Assembly: GCA_040877415.1 (NCBI GenBank)
Contig: JBBDNV010000192.1
Location: forward strand, 1-52,321
DNA length: 52,321 nt
Reading direction: 5' to 3'
Source of the DNA: JBBDNV01 sp040877415
GTDB taxonomy: Bacteria > Planctomycetota > Planctomycetia > Pirellulales > PALSA-1355
Below, in pieces: positions 31,880 to 40,526 of this stretch. The notes below the pieces were generated by a model. That model was not told the origin of the DNA and searched no databases. It worked only from the letters and a program-made list of their open reading frames with translations. Position numbers and translations under genes: made by a program. How positions within the stretch are numbered: position 1 is the first letter of the stretch; the number at the start of each line of letters is the position of its first letter.

Positions 31880-32767
31880 GCGGCGCTTCCCAGTCGCCAT
31901 TCCCAGCATCTTACGCGCCTCCGCCGGCGTGGCAATCTCGCGGCCCAGCTCGCGGGCGATGCGCACGATCTTTTCGACCAGTTGCGCGTTCGTCTTGGCG
32001 TATTGGCCGGGACTCAAAAACGGATTGTCCTCCATGCCCACCCGCACGTGCCCGCCCAGCAGGATGGCCATCGTCAAGATGCGCCAATGCTCGTCGGGAT
32101 CCATGACGCTGGTGTTGCTGATGAACCCCTCGGGCTTGTGGTCGTGCATGTACTGCAGGGCCTTGGGCGTGGGCGGCGTCCAGCAGCCCCCTTTCCAGCC
32201 CAGAAAAAACGTGACCCAGACCGGTTTCTTCAGCCGCTTTTGCTCGACCATCCGCAGGGCGTTCCACACGCCGCCGTAGTGGAAGGCCTCGACTTCGATT
32301 TTCACGCCGTAGCGGGCCGTCACGCGGCAATACTCTTTCAACTCTTCGCGGTCGTGCAGGCCGTAAAGCTCCACCGGCTCCTGCCCCGGCTCGTAGTCAA
32401 AGCATTCGTCATGGGCGTTGAAGCAGGTCGAAATCATGTCGGGCTTCTGCTCTTTCATCAGCTCCTTGCGCTGTGGGAAGCGGCCGTTGGCGATGCCGTA
32501 CTGGATGATCGGTTTCGAACGCTCCTCGATCATCGCGCGCAGCCGGGCCCAGCCGGGAATGTCCAGGTCCGAAAGCTTGCTGCCGTCGGGCTGAATCTCC
32601 TTGTCGACCGTATACGGGCCGTGCAAGTGGCAAATCGCCGCGCCGGCGTTCACGCTGCGCACGTAATCGTCGGCCACGGCCCTCCATCCCCGGGGCGTCG
32701 GATTGTGGGGATTGTGGGGATACGACATCGTCGAGTCGCAAGTGACGGTGACGATTAGCTTTTCCAT
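31877..32767 (-). CDS. Beta-keto acid cleavage enzyme (BKACE, DUF849)
   Basis: A 296-residue zinc-dependent BKACE-family enzyme, which condenses a beta-keto acid with acetyl-CoA to give an acetoacetyl-type product and a new acyl-CoA. The zinc site ICHLHGPY (His47, His49) and the late glutamate in HVRVGMEDNPF are present, with the glycine and asparagine-rich N-terminus (CDSTMSYPHNP). The substrate within the family varies (3-keto-5-aminohexanoate, dehydrocarnitine, beta-ketoglutarate and others) and is not deducible here. It is upstream of the isomerase and dehydrogenase on the same strand with a 129-base repeat-containing spacer, so co-regulation is likely but not certain. Confidence 0.9.
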   Translation of the reverse strand: MEKLIVTVTCDSTMSYPHNPHNPTPRGWRAVADDYVRSVNAGAAICHLHGPYTVDKEIQPDGSKLSDLDIPGWARLRAMIEERSKPIIQYGIANGRFPQRKELMKEQKPDMISTCFNAHDECFDYEPGQEPVELYGLHDREELKEYCRVTARYGVKIEVEAFHYGGVWNALRMVEQKRLKKPVWVTFFLGWKGGCWTPPTPKALQYMHDHKPEGFISNTSVMDPDEHWRILTMAILLGGHVRVGMEDNPFLSPGQYAKTNAQLVEKIVRIARELGREIATPAEARKMLGMATGKRR

Positions 32768-32900
32768 GGCCGATTTTGCTCCCGCTGCGAGACGTGGCCG
32801 ACACGCGGCGGCACACCAGGGCGAATCTACGGTGTCTTGGATGCGGCGACAAGCTTCGGGACCGAAATCGGCGAGCTAGAAATCGTCGAATGATGCGAAT

Positions 32901-32929
32901 TTGACAGGCGCTCGGCGCATCGTTAACCT
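32901..32929 (+). promoter_or_regulatory. Sigma70-type promoter of the third PSD1 operon
   Basis: TTGACA (32901-32906), a 17-base spacer and TAACCT (32924-32929) lie 73 bases before the ATG at 33003, in the divergent region with the BKACE gene. Confidence 0.5.
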
Positions 32930-33002
32930 GGTTTTCGCTCGCCAGGCCGCCTTTGACCCCCGCCCCGAGTTTTCCCGCCCCTGCCCGTAGCACGAGGATC
33001 CG

Positions 33003-35198
33003 ATGCCTCGGCTTTGTCGCCACACTCGCCGCGCTTTGGATTGGGCCTTGACGATCGCCATTCGCGCGGCCGTCCTGCTCGTCGTATTGCCCCTTGCCCT
33101 TCCCTTGGCAATTTCGACCGTGGCATTCGCCGAATCGCCGGATGTGGCTCATTGGGCCTTTAAGCGGCCCGTGCAAGCCGCGCTGCCCGCCGTGAAGAGT
33201 GCCGGCTGGGCGCGCAATGCGATCGACGCCCTGGTGCTCGCGAAACTCGAGGTGCGCCATATCGAGCCGGCGCCCGAAGCCGACCGCCGGACGCTCATTC
33301 GCCGGCTGTCGCTGGACGTGTTGGGTCTGCCCCCGAGCCCGGACGACGTTGCCCGCTTCGTGGCCGATCCGGCGCCGGACGCCTACGAGCGTCTGGTCGA
33401 TCGGCTGCTTGCCTCGCCCCACTTCAGCGAGCGCCAGGCCCGGCACTGGCTCGACCTGGCCCGCTATGCCGACAGCGCGGGCTACGAATCCGACCTTCCG
33501 CGGAGCGTGTGGCGTTATCGCGATTGGGTCATCGGCGCGTTGAACCGCGATTTGCCGTTCGATCGGTTCGTGATCGAACAGATCGCCGGCGACTTGCTCC
33601 CAGGCGCGGCCGCCGCGCAGGTGATCGCCAGCGGATTTCACGCCGGCGCGATGTACGATCCGGGCGTGCGCTGGGAGTCGGTGCTCGACCAGGTGAGCAC
33701 GACCGGCACCGTGTTCCTGGGGCTGTCGGTGGGCTGCGCGCAGTGTCACGACCACAAATTCGATCCCGTAAGCCAGCGCGAGTTTTACGCGCTGTACGCG
33801 TTTTTCGATTCCGCCGAGATCAGCCCGTTTGAATTGGCCGCGCCCGCAGAAAAAACCGCCCGCGACGCACTGCAAGCCCGGGTCGACGCGCTTAAGAAAA
33901 AGCGCACCGACTACGAAGCCGCGCTCAAGCAATCGCTGGCCGCGTGGGCCGGCGGACTTTCGAGCGACGAGCGATCGAAATTGCCGCCGCCCGCCCAGGC
34001 CGCGCTTCCCACCACCGGCGGCGAGCCGTCGGCCGAGAGCGTTTCGAACCTGCTGGCGGCCCGCGCCGCCAGCGATCCGCAGTTTCAGGCGATGTGCCGC
34101 GAAATCGACGAGCGGACAAAGGAAGTGCCGCTGCTGGAGACGACCTTGACGATGCGGGCCGAACCGCGCGAGACCCACCTGTTCGTGCGCGGCAATCACG
34201 AGCAGCCCGGCGAGGTGGTGGCGCCCGGCGTGCCGGCGTTTCTCCATCCGCTTCCCCATGCCGACCAGCCGACCCGGCTCGATTTGGCCCGCTGGCTCGT
34301 GGCGCCCGAAAACCCGCTCGTGGCCCGAGTGACCGTGAATCGCATCTGGCAGCGCTACTTCGGCAGCGGGTTGGTCGAGACGGAAAACGATTTCGGCGTG
34401 CAAACGCCGGCGCCAGAGCACCAAGACCTGTTGGATTGGCTGGCGTGCGAGTTCGTGGCCCGCGGTTGGAGCCTGAAGGCCGTGCACCGGTTGATTCTGT
34501 GCTCGGCCACCTATCGTCAAAGCTCGCACGCGCGGCCCGATTTGCAGGCGATCGATCCGACGAACCGGCTGCTCGCGCGGCAGCGGCGATTGCGCGTCGA
34601 GGCCGAGATCATTCGCGACCTGGCGCTGGCGGCCGGCGGATTGCTCTCCCTGAAAATCGGCGGCCCGAGCGTCTTTCCGTACGAGCCCGAGGGCGTGCTC
34701 GACGGCCGGGCCACGAAAGCCACCTGGACCACGAGCCCCGGCGCCGATCGCTACCGCCGCGGCTTGTACACCTGGACGTGGCGGTTGACGCCGCACCCGA
34801 TGTTGGCCCTGTTCGACGCGCCCGACGCCAGCATGGCCTGCACGCGCCGCGACCGCTCGAACACGCCGATCCAGGCGCTGACGCTGTTGAACGATCCGAC
34901 GTTTGTCGAGTGCGCGCGGCGGCTGGCGCGGCGCGTGCTGGCCCAAGAGGCAGGCGACCATCGAGACCGCTTGGCGCGCACGTACCAGATTTGTTTCAGC
35001 CGCGATCCGAGGCCCGACGAGGCCGACGTGTTGCTGAGATTGCTCGAAGTCGAGATTTCCGAGCTGCGGGCCGACGCGGACGGGGCCCGCCAGATCGCCG
35101 GCGAGTTGCCGCCCGAAGCCGACGCCGCCGAGCTCGCCGCCTGGACCGTGGTCTGCCGGGCGATTTTGAGCCTCGATGAATTCGTCACCAGGGAATAG
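33003..35198 (+). CDS. PSCyt2-PSD1 protein lacking the N-terminal haem domain (copy 3)
   Basis: A 731-residue exported protein. A long N-terminal hydrophobic segment (about residues 18-43, ending AFA-ES) serves as signal peptide or anchor. It goes straight into PSCyt2 (DUF1549; NAIDALVLAKLE, CAQCHDHKFDP) and PSD1 (DUF1553; NPLVARVTVNRIW, YRQSS, NTPIQALTLLND); the PSCyt1 domain with the first CxxCH, present in the two other copies, is absent. So only one CxxCH remains. Its DUF1501 partner starts 21 bases downstream. Function unknown. Confidence 0.9.
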   Translation: MPRLCRHTRRALDWALTIAIRAAVLLVVLPLALPLAISTVAFAESPDVAHWAFKRPVQAALPAVKSAGWARNAIDALVLAKLEVRHIEPAPEADRRTLIRRLSLDVLGLPPSPDDVARFVADPAPDAYERLVDRLLASPHFSERQARHWLDLARYADSAGYESDLPRSVWRYRDWVIGALNRDLPFDRFVIEQIAGDLLPGAAAAQVIASGFHAGAMYDPGVRWESVLDQVSTTGTVFLGLSVGCAQCHDHKFDPVSQREFYALYAFFDSAEISPFELAAPAEKTARDALQARVDALKKKRTDYEAALKQSLAAWAGGLSSDERSKLPPPAQAALPTTGGEPSAESVSNLLAARAASDPQFQAMCREIDERTKEVPLLETTLTMRAEPRETHLFVRGNHEQPGEVVAPGVPAFLHPLPHADQPTRLDLARWLVAPENPLVARVTVNRIWQRYFGSGLVETENDFGVQTPAPEHQDLLDWLACEFVARGWSLKAVHRLILCSATYRQSSHARPDLQAIDPTNRLLARQRRLRVEAEIIRDLALAAGGLLSLKIGGPSVFPYEPEGVLDGRATKATWTTSPGADRYRRGLYTWTWRLTPHPMLALFDAPDASMACTRRDRSNTPIQALTLLNDPTFVECARRLARRVLAQEAGDHRDRLARTYQICFSRDPRPDEADVLLRLLEVEISELRADADGARQIAGELPPEADAAELAAWTVVCRAILSLDEFVTRE

Positions 35199-35219
35199 CG
35201 ACCGCGAGGGTTATCCAAG

Positions 35220-36653
35220 ATGTGCGACAGCGGGCACGACTTGCGACAAACGCGGCGGCAGTTTTTCGGCACCAGTGCCTTGAGCCTGGCTCCTCTGGCG
35301 CTGGCGTCGCTCTTGGACGAAGCGGGCGCGCACGAGGCCCACTCCGCCGGCGCGGGCCCATTCGCGCCGCGACCGCCGCACCACGCGCCGCGCGCCAAAC
35401 GCGTCATCTTCCTGTACATGGTGGGCGGGCCGAGCCAGATCGACCTGTTCGAGCCCAAATCCGCGCTCGTCGAGCGCGACGGCCAGCCGATTCCCGAATC
35501 GTACTTGAAAGGAATCAAGTTCGCGCAGATTCAAGAGAAGCAGCCGCGGCTGATGGGCAGCCCCTGGCGGTTCGCCAGGCATGGCCAGTGCGGGGCCGAC
35601 GTCTCGGAACTACTGCCGCATACGGCCACGGTCGTCGACCATCTCTCGATCGTCAAAACGATGAAGGCCGACGATACCAACCACGCGTTTGCCGAGCTGC
35701 AAATGAACACCGGCTGGCGGCGCTTCGGCCGGCCCAGCATGGGCTCGTGGATCAGCTACGGATTGGGGAGCGAGTCTCGCGATTTGCCGGGCTTTACCGT
35801 GCTGCTCTCGGGCATGCGGCCGCGCTCGAAAAGCGCCAATTACGGCAACGGGTTTTTGCCGAGTGCGTATCAGGGCGTGCCGCTGCGCGCGACGGGCGAT
35901 CCGATTCTCAACCTGTCGAGTCCCGCCGGTTTCACGCCAAAGCGCGAGCGGCGGACGCTGGAAACCATTCGCGCGCTCGACGCGGCACGGTTCGACGTGA
36001 CCGGCGACCCGGAAATCGCGGCCCGCATCTCGGCCTACGAAATGGCCTTTCGCATGCAAACCAGCGCCCCGCGGCTCTTGGACCTGTCGAGCGAAACGGC
36101 CGAGACGCTGGCGATGTACGGCATCGCCGACGCCGCTCGCCCGACGTTCGCCCGCAATTGTCTGCTGGCCCGGCGGCTGGTCGAGCGCGGCGTCCGCTTC
36201 GTGCAACTGTTCCACGGCGACTGGGATCATCATTCGCACATCGCCAGTGGCCTGCCGGACCAGTGCCGCCAGACCGATCAGCCGGCCGCGGCGCTGGTGA
36301 AAGACCTGGCGGCCCGCGGCCTTTTGGACGAAACGCTCGTGATCTGGGGCGGCGAGTTCGGGCGCTCTTCGGTGGCCCAGGGACCGAAGGATGCCAACGT
36401 CGGGCGCGATCACAACATCGACGCCTTCACGATGTGGCTGGCCGGCGGCGGCATCAGGCCGGGACAAACCCTGGGCACGACCGACGAATTGGGCTGCTTC
36501 GCCGCCGGCGATTCGTTCCACATTTACGACCTGCAGGCCACCATTCTGCACCTGCTGGGCCTGGATCACGAGCGCCTGACCTATCGCTTCCAGGGCCGCG
36601 ATTTCCGCTTGACCGATGTCTACGGCAACGTCATCGAAAAGCTGCTGGCATGA
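35220..36653 (+). CDS. DUF1501 family protein, Tat-exported (copy 3)
   Basis: A 477-residue DUF1501 protein, third copy. Twin-arginine signal QTRRQFFGTSALSLAPLALA near residues 10-29. Family landmarks: YMVGGPSQIDLFEPK, HGQCGADVSELLPHT, FHGDWDHHSHI, WGGEFGRSS and the C-terminal FQGRDFRLTDVYG. It lies 21 bases downstream of its PSD1 partner. Function unknown beyond family. Confidence 0.9.
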   Translation: MCDSGHDLRQTRRQFFGTSALSLAPLALASLLDEAGAHEAHSAGAGPFAPRPPHHAPRAKRVIFLYMVGGPSQIDLFEPKSALVERDGQPIPESYLKGIKFAQIQEKQPRLMGSPWRFARHGQCGADVSELLPHTATVVDHLSIVKTMKADDTNHAFAELQMNTGWRRFGRPSMGSWISYGLGSESRDLPGFTVLLSGMRPRSKSANYGNGFLPSAYQGVPLRATGDPILNLSSPAGFTPKRERRTLETIRALDAARFDVTGDPEIAARISAYEMAFRMQTSAPRLLDLSSETAETLAMYGIADAARPTFARNCLLARRLVERGVRFVQLFHGDWDHHSHIASGLPDQCRQTDQPAAALVKDLAARGLLDETLVIWGGEFGRSSVAQGPKDANVGRDHNIDAFTMWLAGGGIRPGQTLGTTDELGCFAAGDSFHIYDLQATILHLLGLDHERLTYRFQGRDFRLTDVYGNVIEKLLA

Positions 36654-36697
36654 GCGGCGCCGCCCGGCTAGATTGTACGTTTTTCGCCGTTGTTCCG

Positions 36698-36742
36698 GGT
36701 GCCACTGGTGCCACTACGGGCGCACAAGCCACCCGTGGCACC
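36698..36742. repeat. GGTGCCAC hairpin repeat
   Basis: Two direct copies of GGTGCCAC (36698-36705, 36707-36714) and the complement GTGGCACC at 36735-36742 form a hairpin 45 bases after the DUF1501 stop. May act as terminator of the PSD1/DUF1501 operon; no T-run. Confidence 0.45.
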
Positions 36743-36797
36743 GCTCTGGTTCATCTTGACGCAGCATTCGGTCGCCGCCTCACGAAGGATTCACTCC

Positions 36798-37859
36798 ATG
36801 CCCTCTTTCCACGCCGCAGCGCTCGCGCGTCTGGCAACTGCGATCTTCGAGCGCTGCGGCGCCCCCGCCGATATCGCCGCCGGCGTGGCCGAGCACCTGG
36901 TCGCTTCGAACCTGGCCGGACACGACTCGCACGGCGTGCTGCGCATCCAGCAATACGTCGAAATGATCGACCAGCACCTGGTGAAGCCCGACGGCCGGAT
37001 GCGCCTCGTCGAGCGGTTTGCCGCCGGCGCCGTGGTCGACGGCGATCGCGGCTTCGGACAAGTCGTTGCCCGCGACGCGATGAACCTGGCCATCGAGATT
37101 GCGCGGGCCTCCGGCACCGGCGCGGTGACGGTTCGCAATTGCTGCCACACGGGCCGGCTGGGCACGTACACCGAACTGGCGGCCGCGGCGGGCCTGGTGG
37201 GCATCGTCGCGGTCAATGCCGGAGGGGGCGGACAGTTGGTCGCCCCGTTCGGCGGCACCGCGCGCCGCATCTCGACCAACCCGATTTCGATCGCCGCCCC
37301 ATCGGAAGCGGGCGACTCGGTCGTGCTCGACATTGCCACCAGCGTTGCCCCCGAAGGCAAGGTGCGCGCGCTATTGCAAGCCGGCAAGCGGCTGCCCGAG
37401 GGCTGGTTGAACGACGCCCGCGGCAATCCGACGACCGATCCGGCCGAGTTATACGCCGATCCGCCGGCGACGCTCTTGCCGCTGGGCGGCCCGTTCGGCC
37501 ACAAGGGTTTTGGCCTGGCCTTCATGATCGACATTTTGGCCGGCATCCTCACAGGCGCCGGCTACTGCCGCCCCGGCGCGACGTACACCGGCGACGGCCT
37601 GTTGGCCATCGCCCTGGACGTCGCGCATTTCACGCCCCTCGAAGACTTCCGCCGCCGCGTCGCCGAGTTGGCCGCCTACGTCAAAGCCTGCCCCACCGCC
37701 CCCGGCGTCGAGCGAATCTACGTCCCCGGCGAAATCGAACTCGTTCACCGCACCGAGCGCCATCGCACCGGCATCCCCATTGAGCAGGGAACCTGGGATC
37801 GCATCGAACAAATCTGCCGCCGCTTCGGCATTGATCCCACGGCCGCAATGAAAGCGTGA
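36798..37859 (+). CDS. Malate/L-lactate/ureidoglycolate-type dehydrogenase (Ldh_2)
   Basis: A 353-residue NAD(P)H-dependent 2-keto acid/2-hydroxyacid oxidoreductase of the Ldh_2 family, distinct from classical LDH/MDH. The diagnostic GHDSHGVLRIQQY segment contains catalytic His45; RNCCHTGRLG and GGPFGHKGFGLAFMIDILAG are further family landmarks. It acts in the cytoplasm on a small 2-oxoacid. GAAGGA lies 8 bases before the ATG at 36798; the open frame to 36690 covers a repeat. It could belong to the same catabolic neighbourhood as the preceding clusters but has its own 145-base leader. Confidence 0.92.
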   Translation: MPSFHAAALARLATAIFERCGAPADIAAGVAEHLVASNLAGHDSHGVLRIQQYVEMIDQHLVKPDGRMRLVERFAAGAVVDGDRGFGQVVARDAMNLAIEIARASGTGAVTVRNCCHTGRLGTYTELAAAAGLVGIVAVNAGGGGQLVAPFGGTARRISTNPISIAAPSEAGDSVVLDIATSVAPEGKVRALLQAGKRLPEGWLNDARGNPTTDPAELYADPPATLLPLGGPFGHKGFGLAFMIDILAGILTGAGYCRPGATYTGDGLLAIALDVAHFTPLEDFRRRVAELAAYVKACPTAPGVERIYVPGEIELVHRTERHRTGIPIEQGTWDRIEQICRRFGIDPTAAMKA

Positions 37860-37982
37860 CTTACGAAAAGCAGAAAAAGGGGACGTAGACAAGCAAGGAC
37901 TGCAATTTGGGCTTACAATTAGGTGGCCACAATTTGCTTGTCATGGTAAACTTCGGCTGCTCCTTCACACCACGAGTCCAGC

Positions 37983-38234
37983 ATGTCCCTCGAACTTTCA
38001 AACGATCAAAGGCAAGCCATCGATACGGCGGGAACGCCCCTGAAATTGGTCGATCCGCGCACCGGCAACATCTACGTCTTGGTCAAGGAAGCCGTCTTCG
38101 CGCGCGTGCAGTCGTTGCTTAGCGACGAGTTGACCGAGACCTATCCGGCCCAAATCGAATCGGCGATGCGAGCCGGCTGGGATGACCCGGTGATGGACGA
38201 ATACAATGACTACGACCGTCACCGCGGCTCATGA
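37983..38234 (+). CDS. Putative antitoxin of MazEF-like pair
   Basis: An 83-residue protein whose core, PLKLVDPRTGNIYVLVKEAVFARV, matches a small planctomycete family commonly encoded before MazF/PemK-type toxins. A DNA-binding fold is not obvious from sequence. It overlaps the toxin gene by an ATGA (38231-38234), the typical antitoxin-first coupling. A degenerate copy of the AAAAAGGGGAC repeat lies in the leader near 37873. Confidence 0.7.
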   Translation: MSLELSNDQRQAIDTAGTPLKLVDPRTGNIYVLVKEAVFARVQSLLSDELTETYPAQIESAMRAGWDDPVMDEYNDYDRHRGS

Positions 38235-38590
38235 ATTTTACTCGCGGCGACATCATACTGGCCGACCTCCCGTTCACGGACCGAACCGGCTCGAAGGTGC
38301 GGCCGGCACTCGTCGTGCAATCGGACCGTAACAACTCTCGACTCGATGATGTGATTCTGGCGTTGGTCACAAGAACAACATCGCGAGCCATGACGGAGCC
38401 GACTCAGTTGCTGGTCGACGTGACCACGCCGGAGGGCAAAGCAAGTGGTCTTTTGCACACGTCGGCAGTGAAGTGCGAGCATCTCCTCACGTTGCATCGC
38501 TCGTTTATTCAACGCGCAATCGGCCGGCTGCCCGATTCGCTCATGCGCCAAATCAATAGCTGCCTCAAAGCGGCTCTCGACCTTCCGTAG
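38231..38590 (+). CDS. mazF: MazF/PemK-type endoribonuclease toxin
   Basis: A 119-residue toxin of the MazF/PemK family, expected to cleave mRNA at short sequence motifs in the cytoplasm. The N-terminal RGDIILADLPFTDRTGSKVRPALVVQ pattern is characteristic, with the conserved Arg24-Pro25; the middle ALVTRTTS region carries the threonine/serine near the active site. Length is typical. It is translationally coupled to the preceding antitoxin candidate and neighbours a decayed HicAB locus. Confidence 0.88.
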   Translation: MNFTRGDIILADLPFTDRTGSKVRPALVVQSDRNNSRLDDVILALVTRTTSRAMTEPTQLLVDVTTPEGKASGLLHTSAVKCEHLLTLHRSFIQRAIGRLPDSLMRQINSCLKAALDLP

Positions 38591-38621
38591 CGGGCTCGTT
38601 CAGCAATCAGCCCTCGTCCGT

Positions 38622-38726
38622 TTACCGCATCGATGCAAAGCGGAAATCGTCCTGACCCAGTTTTTCCGCCCGTCCAACGCGTAGGACTTGCATATCCTTG
38701 CCGCTGACGCGAGGGAGTTTAGTCAC
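38622..38726 (-). pseudogene. hicA: Truncated HicA toxin remnant
   Basis: A 34-codon frame starting at a GTG that overlaps the HicB stop (standard hicB-hicA coupling) reads TKLPRVSGKDM, the usual HicA N-terminus, then diverges (QVLRVGRAEKLGQ...) and stops. Normal HicA has 60-80 residues with a catalytic GSHxxxR segment, which is missing. It is too short to be an active toxin. Confidence 0.7.
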
Positions 38727-38955
38727 GAACTAGTTTAGTCAAATCCAGGTCGAGTTGGCGCACGACGGCGCGTGGACACACAAGTGACATAGCCGCGTCA
38801 ATGCCGCGCACCTCGATGTAGAGTCGGAGCGCCTCTTTGAGATCTTCGATGGCGGCAGCCTCCGTCTCCCCTTCGCCGTAGGCCGGGATGTCGGGTACGG
38901 TGGCGGTGAAGCCGCCTTGTTCCTCGTCGGGAATGAGTTCGACCGTAAGTCGCAT
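38719..38955 (-). CDS. hicB: HicB family antitoxin
   Basis: A 78-residue HicB-type protein: LTVELIPDEEQGGFTATVPDIPAYGEGETEAAAIEDLKEAL is the partial RNase-H-fold domain diagnostic for this family. No C-terminal ribbon-helix-helix or HTH domain is seen. The ATG at 38955 with GGAG 8 bases upstream is preferred to an in-frame ATG at 38970. Its partner hicA is a remnant (38622-38726), so it is an orphan antitoxin. Confidence 0.85.
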   Translation of the reverse strand: MRLTVELIPDEEQGGFTATVPDIPAYGEGETEAAAIEDLKEALRLYIEVRGIDAAMSLVCPRAVVRQLDLDLTKLVRD

Positions 38956-39202
38956 GGATGGGTCTCCCATAGCTACAGCATATCATACAAGATCAAACCA
39001 AAGCCATCGCGCTCGCAACGGGCAATCACCAAAAATCGCGCATTTCCGATTTGGTCCTGCGAACGGTAGAGTGGATTCTCGCATCGTGATCGGGCTCGGA
39101 CTGACGTTTGCGATTACTGTGCTGCTGGAACTCCTGCTGTCGCCCCATTGACGAGACCTTGCGGAATTTGAGGTAAAACCGTCTGCCGCATATATTGAAG
39201 TT

Positions 39203-39664
39203 ATGAGCAAGCGTCCGCTTATCACAGTAGCCTGTTGGGTGCTTGGCGCTGTATTCGTAGCGGGCGGTATGCTGCCCATCATCACCGTTCGCACCCGAAC
39301 AAGGATGTCTTGCGCTCTATGCCGGGCCGAGCGCACGGACAGGACTTTTTTGAGTTTCTCTTGGCCAACGTTCCACGACACCGCGTTCGCCGCATGGTAT
39401 CGCAGCCACAGACCCCAGCATGAGCATGTGTGGGGGCGAGAAAGTTGCACTGTTGGCAGTTCTCTGTTCGGCACGACCACGTATTTTGCTTGTGGCCGGC
39501 GCCATCCGGTGTGCGACATTCCGCAGTCTGCGCTGCTGGAATTCTGCCAGCGAGCCGACGACGCGACGCTGACCGCCTACTTTGACGGGATAACTTCGAC
39601 GAATCCTGACGTTCAGACTCGAACAGTCCAAACGGTCGTGGACAGCGTATTCGAGACCAACTAA
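39203..39664 (+). CDS. Membrane-anchored hypothetical protein with CxxC and HxH motifs
   Basis: A 153-residue protein not assigned to a named family. One N-terminal transmembrane helix (about 6-29) is followed by a soluble part with CALC (Cys37-Cys40), an HEHVW segment and further cysteines (ESCTVG, FACGRRHPVC), which could form a metal site. Similar small anchored proteins are common in planctomycetes. The neighbours (toxin-antitoxin genes, DUF429-like protein) do not indicate a function. Confidence 0.65.
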   Translation: MSKRPLITVACWVLGAVFVAGGMLPIITVRTRTRMSCALCRAERTDRTFLSFSWPTFHDTAFAAWYRSHRPQHEHVWGRESCTVGSSLFGTTTYFACGRRHPVCDIPQSALLEFCQRADDATLTAYFDGITSTNPDVQTRTVQTVVDSVFETN

Positions 39665-39728
39665 TTCGGAGCGGAGTGATGTCCCCACTTCCTTGGCCGT
39701 CCCACTTTCCTTGCCGCGCAGGTGCCTG

Positions 39729-40526
39729 ATGAGCGGCATCGGCAACTCGATCTTTGAACGCTACATCGGCATCGACTACTCCGGCGCAGAAACGCCGAGG
39801 TCGAGTCTGAAGGGGCTACGCGTCTACGTGGCGGATCGACTCTCGCCCCCCATTGAGGTGCAACCGCCGCAGGGCCCCCGCAAGTACTGGACGCGGCGCG
39901 GCATCGCCGAATGGCTGGTCGAGCGGCTTTCCGAGGACCTGCCGTCGCTCGTCGGCATCGACCACGGCTTCTCGTTTCCGCTGCGCTATTTCGAGACCCA
40001 TGGCCTGCCGCCAGACTGGCCGGCGTTCCTCGACGACTTCCAGCTCCACTGGCCGACCGACGGAGATCACACCTACGTCGATTTCGTGCGCGAGGGCATC
40101 GACGGCAATGGCGCCGCGCGTACCGGTCGTCGAAGCTGGCGGCGGTTGACGGAGGAACGAGCAGGCGCGGCCAAATCGGTCTTTCATTTTGACGTGCCGG
40201 GTTCGGTGGCGAAGTCCACCCATGCCGGTCTGCCGTGGCTGCGTTACGTCCGCCAGCAGGTGGGCGACCACGTTCATTTCTGGCCGTTCGATGGCTGGGA
40301 GATCCCCACACGACGCAGTGCGGTCGCTGAGGTTTATCCGTCGCTCTGGAGCCGGAGCTTTGCGCGCGAAGGGCGCAGCCCCCACCAGCACGACGCTTAC
40401 TCCGTCGTTGCCTGGATGCGCCGCGCCGATCTCGCTGGCAGCCTCGTAGGGTTTCTTCAACCGTCCCTGGCGCCAGCCGAACGCACGGTGGCCCAGATCG
40501 AAGGCTGGATTCTGGGAATCATGTGA
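39729..40526 (+). CDS. DUF429-like predicted RNase H-fold protein
   Basis: A 265-residue protein with the pattern of DUF429/predicted RNase H-like nucleases: FERYIGIDYSGAETP with Asp16, a second acidic segment VGIDHGFSFP, VAEVYPSLW and a late DAYSVVAWM. These acidic residues could form a two-metal site, but no activity is established. The ATG at 39729 fits the family N-terminus; upstream in-frame TTG at 39693 is unlikely. It sits at the end of the accessory patch with toxin-antitoxin genes. Confidence 0.65.
   Translation: MSGIGNSIFERYIGIDYSGAETPRSSLKGLRVYVADRLSPPIEVQPPQGPRKYWTRRGIAEWLVERLSEDLPSLVGIDHGFSFPLRYFETHGLPPDWPAFLDDFQLHWPTDGDHTYVDFVREGIDGNGAARTGRRSWRRLTEERAGAAKSVFHFDVPGSVAKSTHAGLPWLRYVRQQVGDHVHFWPFDGWEIPTRRSAVAEVYPSLWSRSFAREGRSPHQHDAYSVVAWMRRADLAGSLVGFLQPSLAPAERTVAQIEGWILGIM

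Noticed and set aside
37860..37982. A mobile element or integrase attachment site at the edge of the toxin-antitoxin patch
   Set aside because: Only a degenerate REP core is seen; no tRNA, integrase, direct-repeat pair or transposase is present.
39071..39151. A 26-codon frame with one hydrophobic helix (starts at GTG)
   Set aside because: No clear ribosome-binding site or conservation evidence; a hydrophobic stretch of this length is not enough to call a gene.
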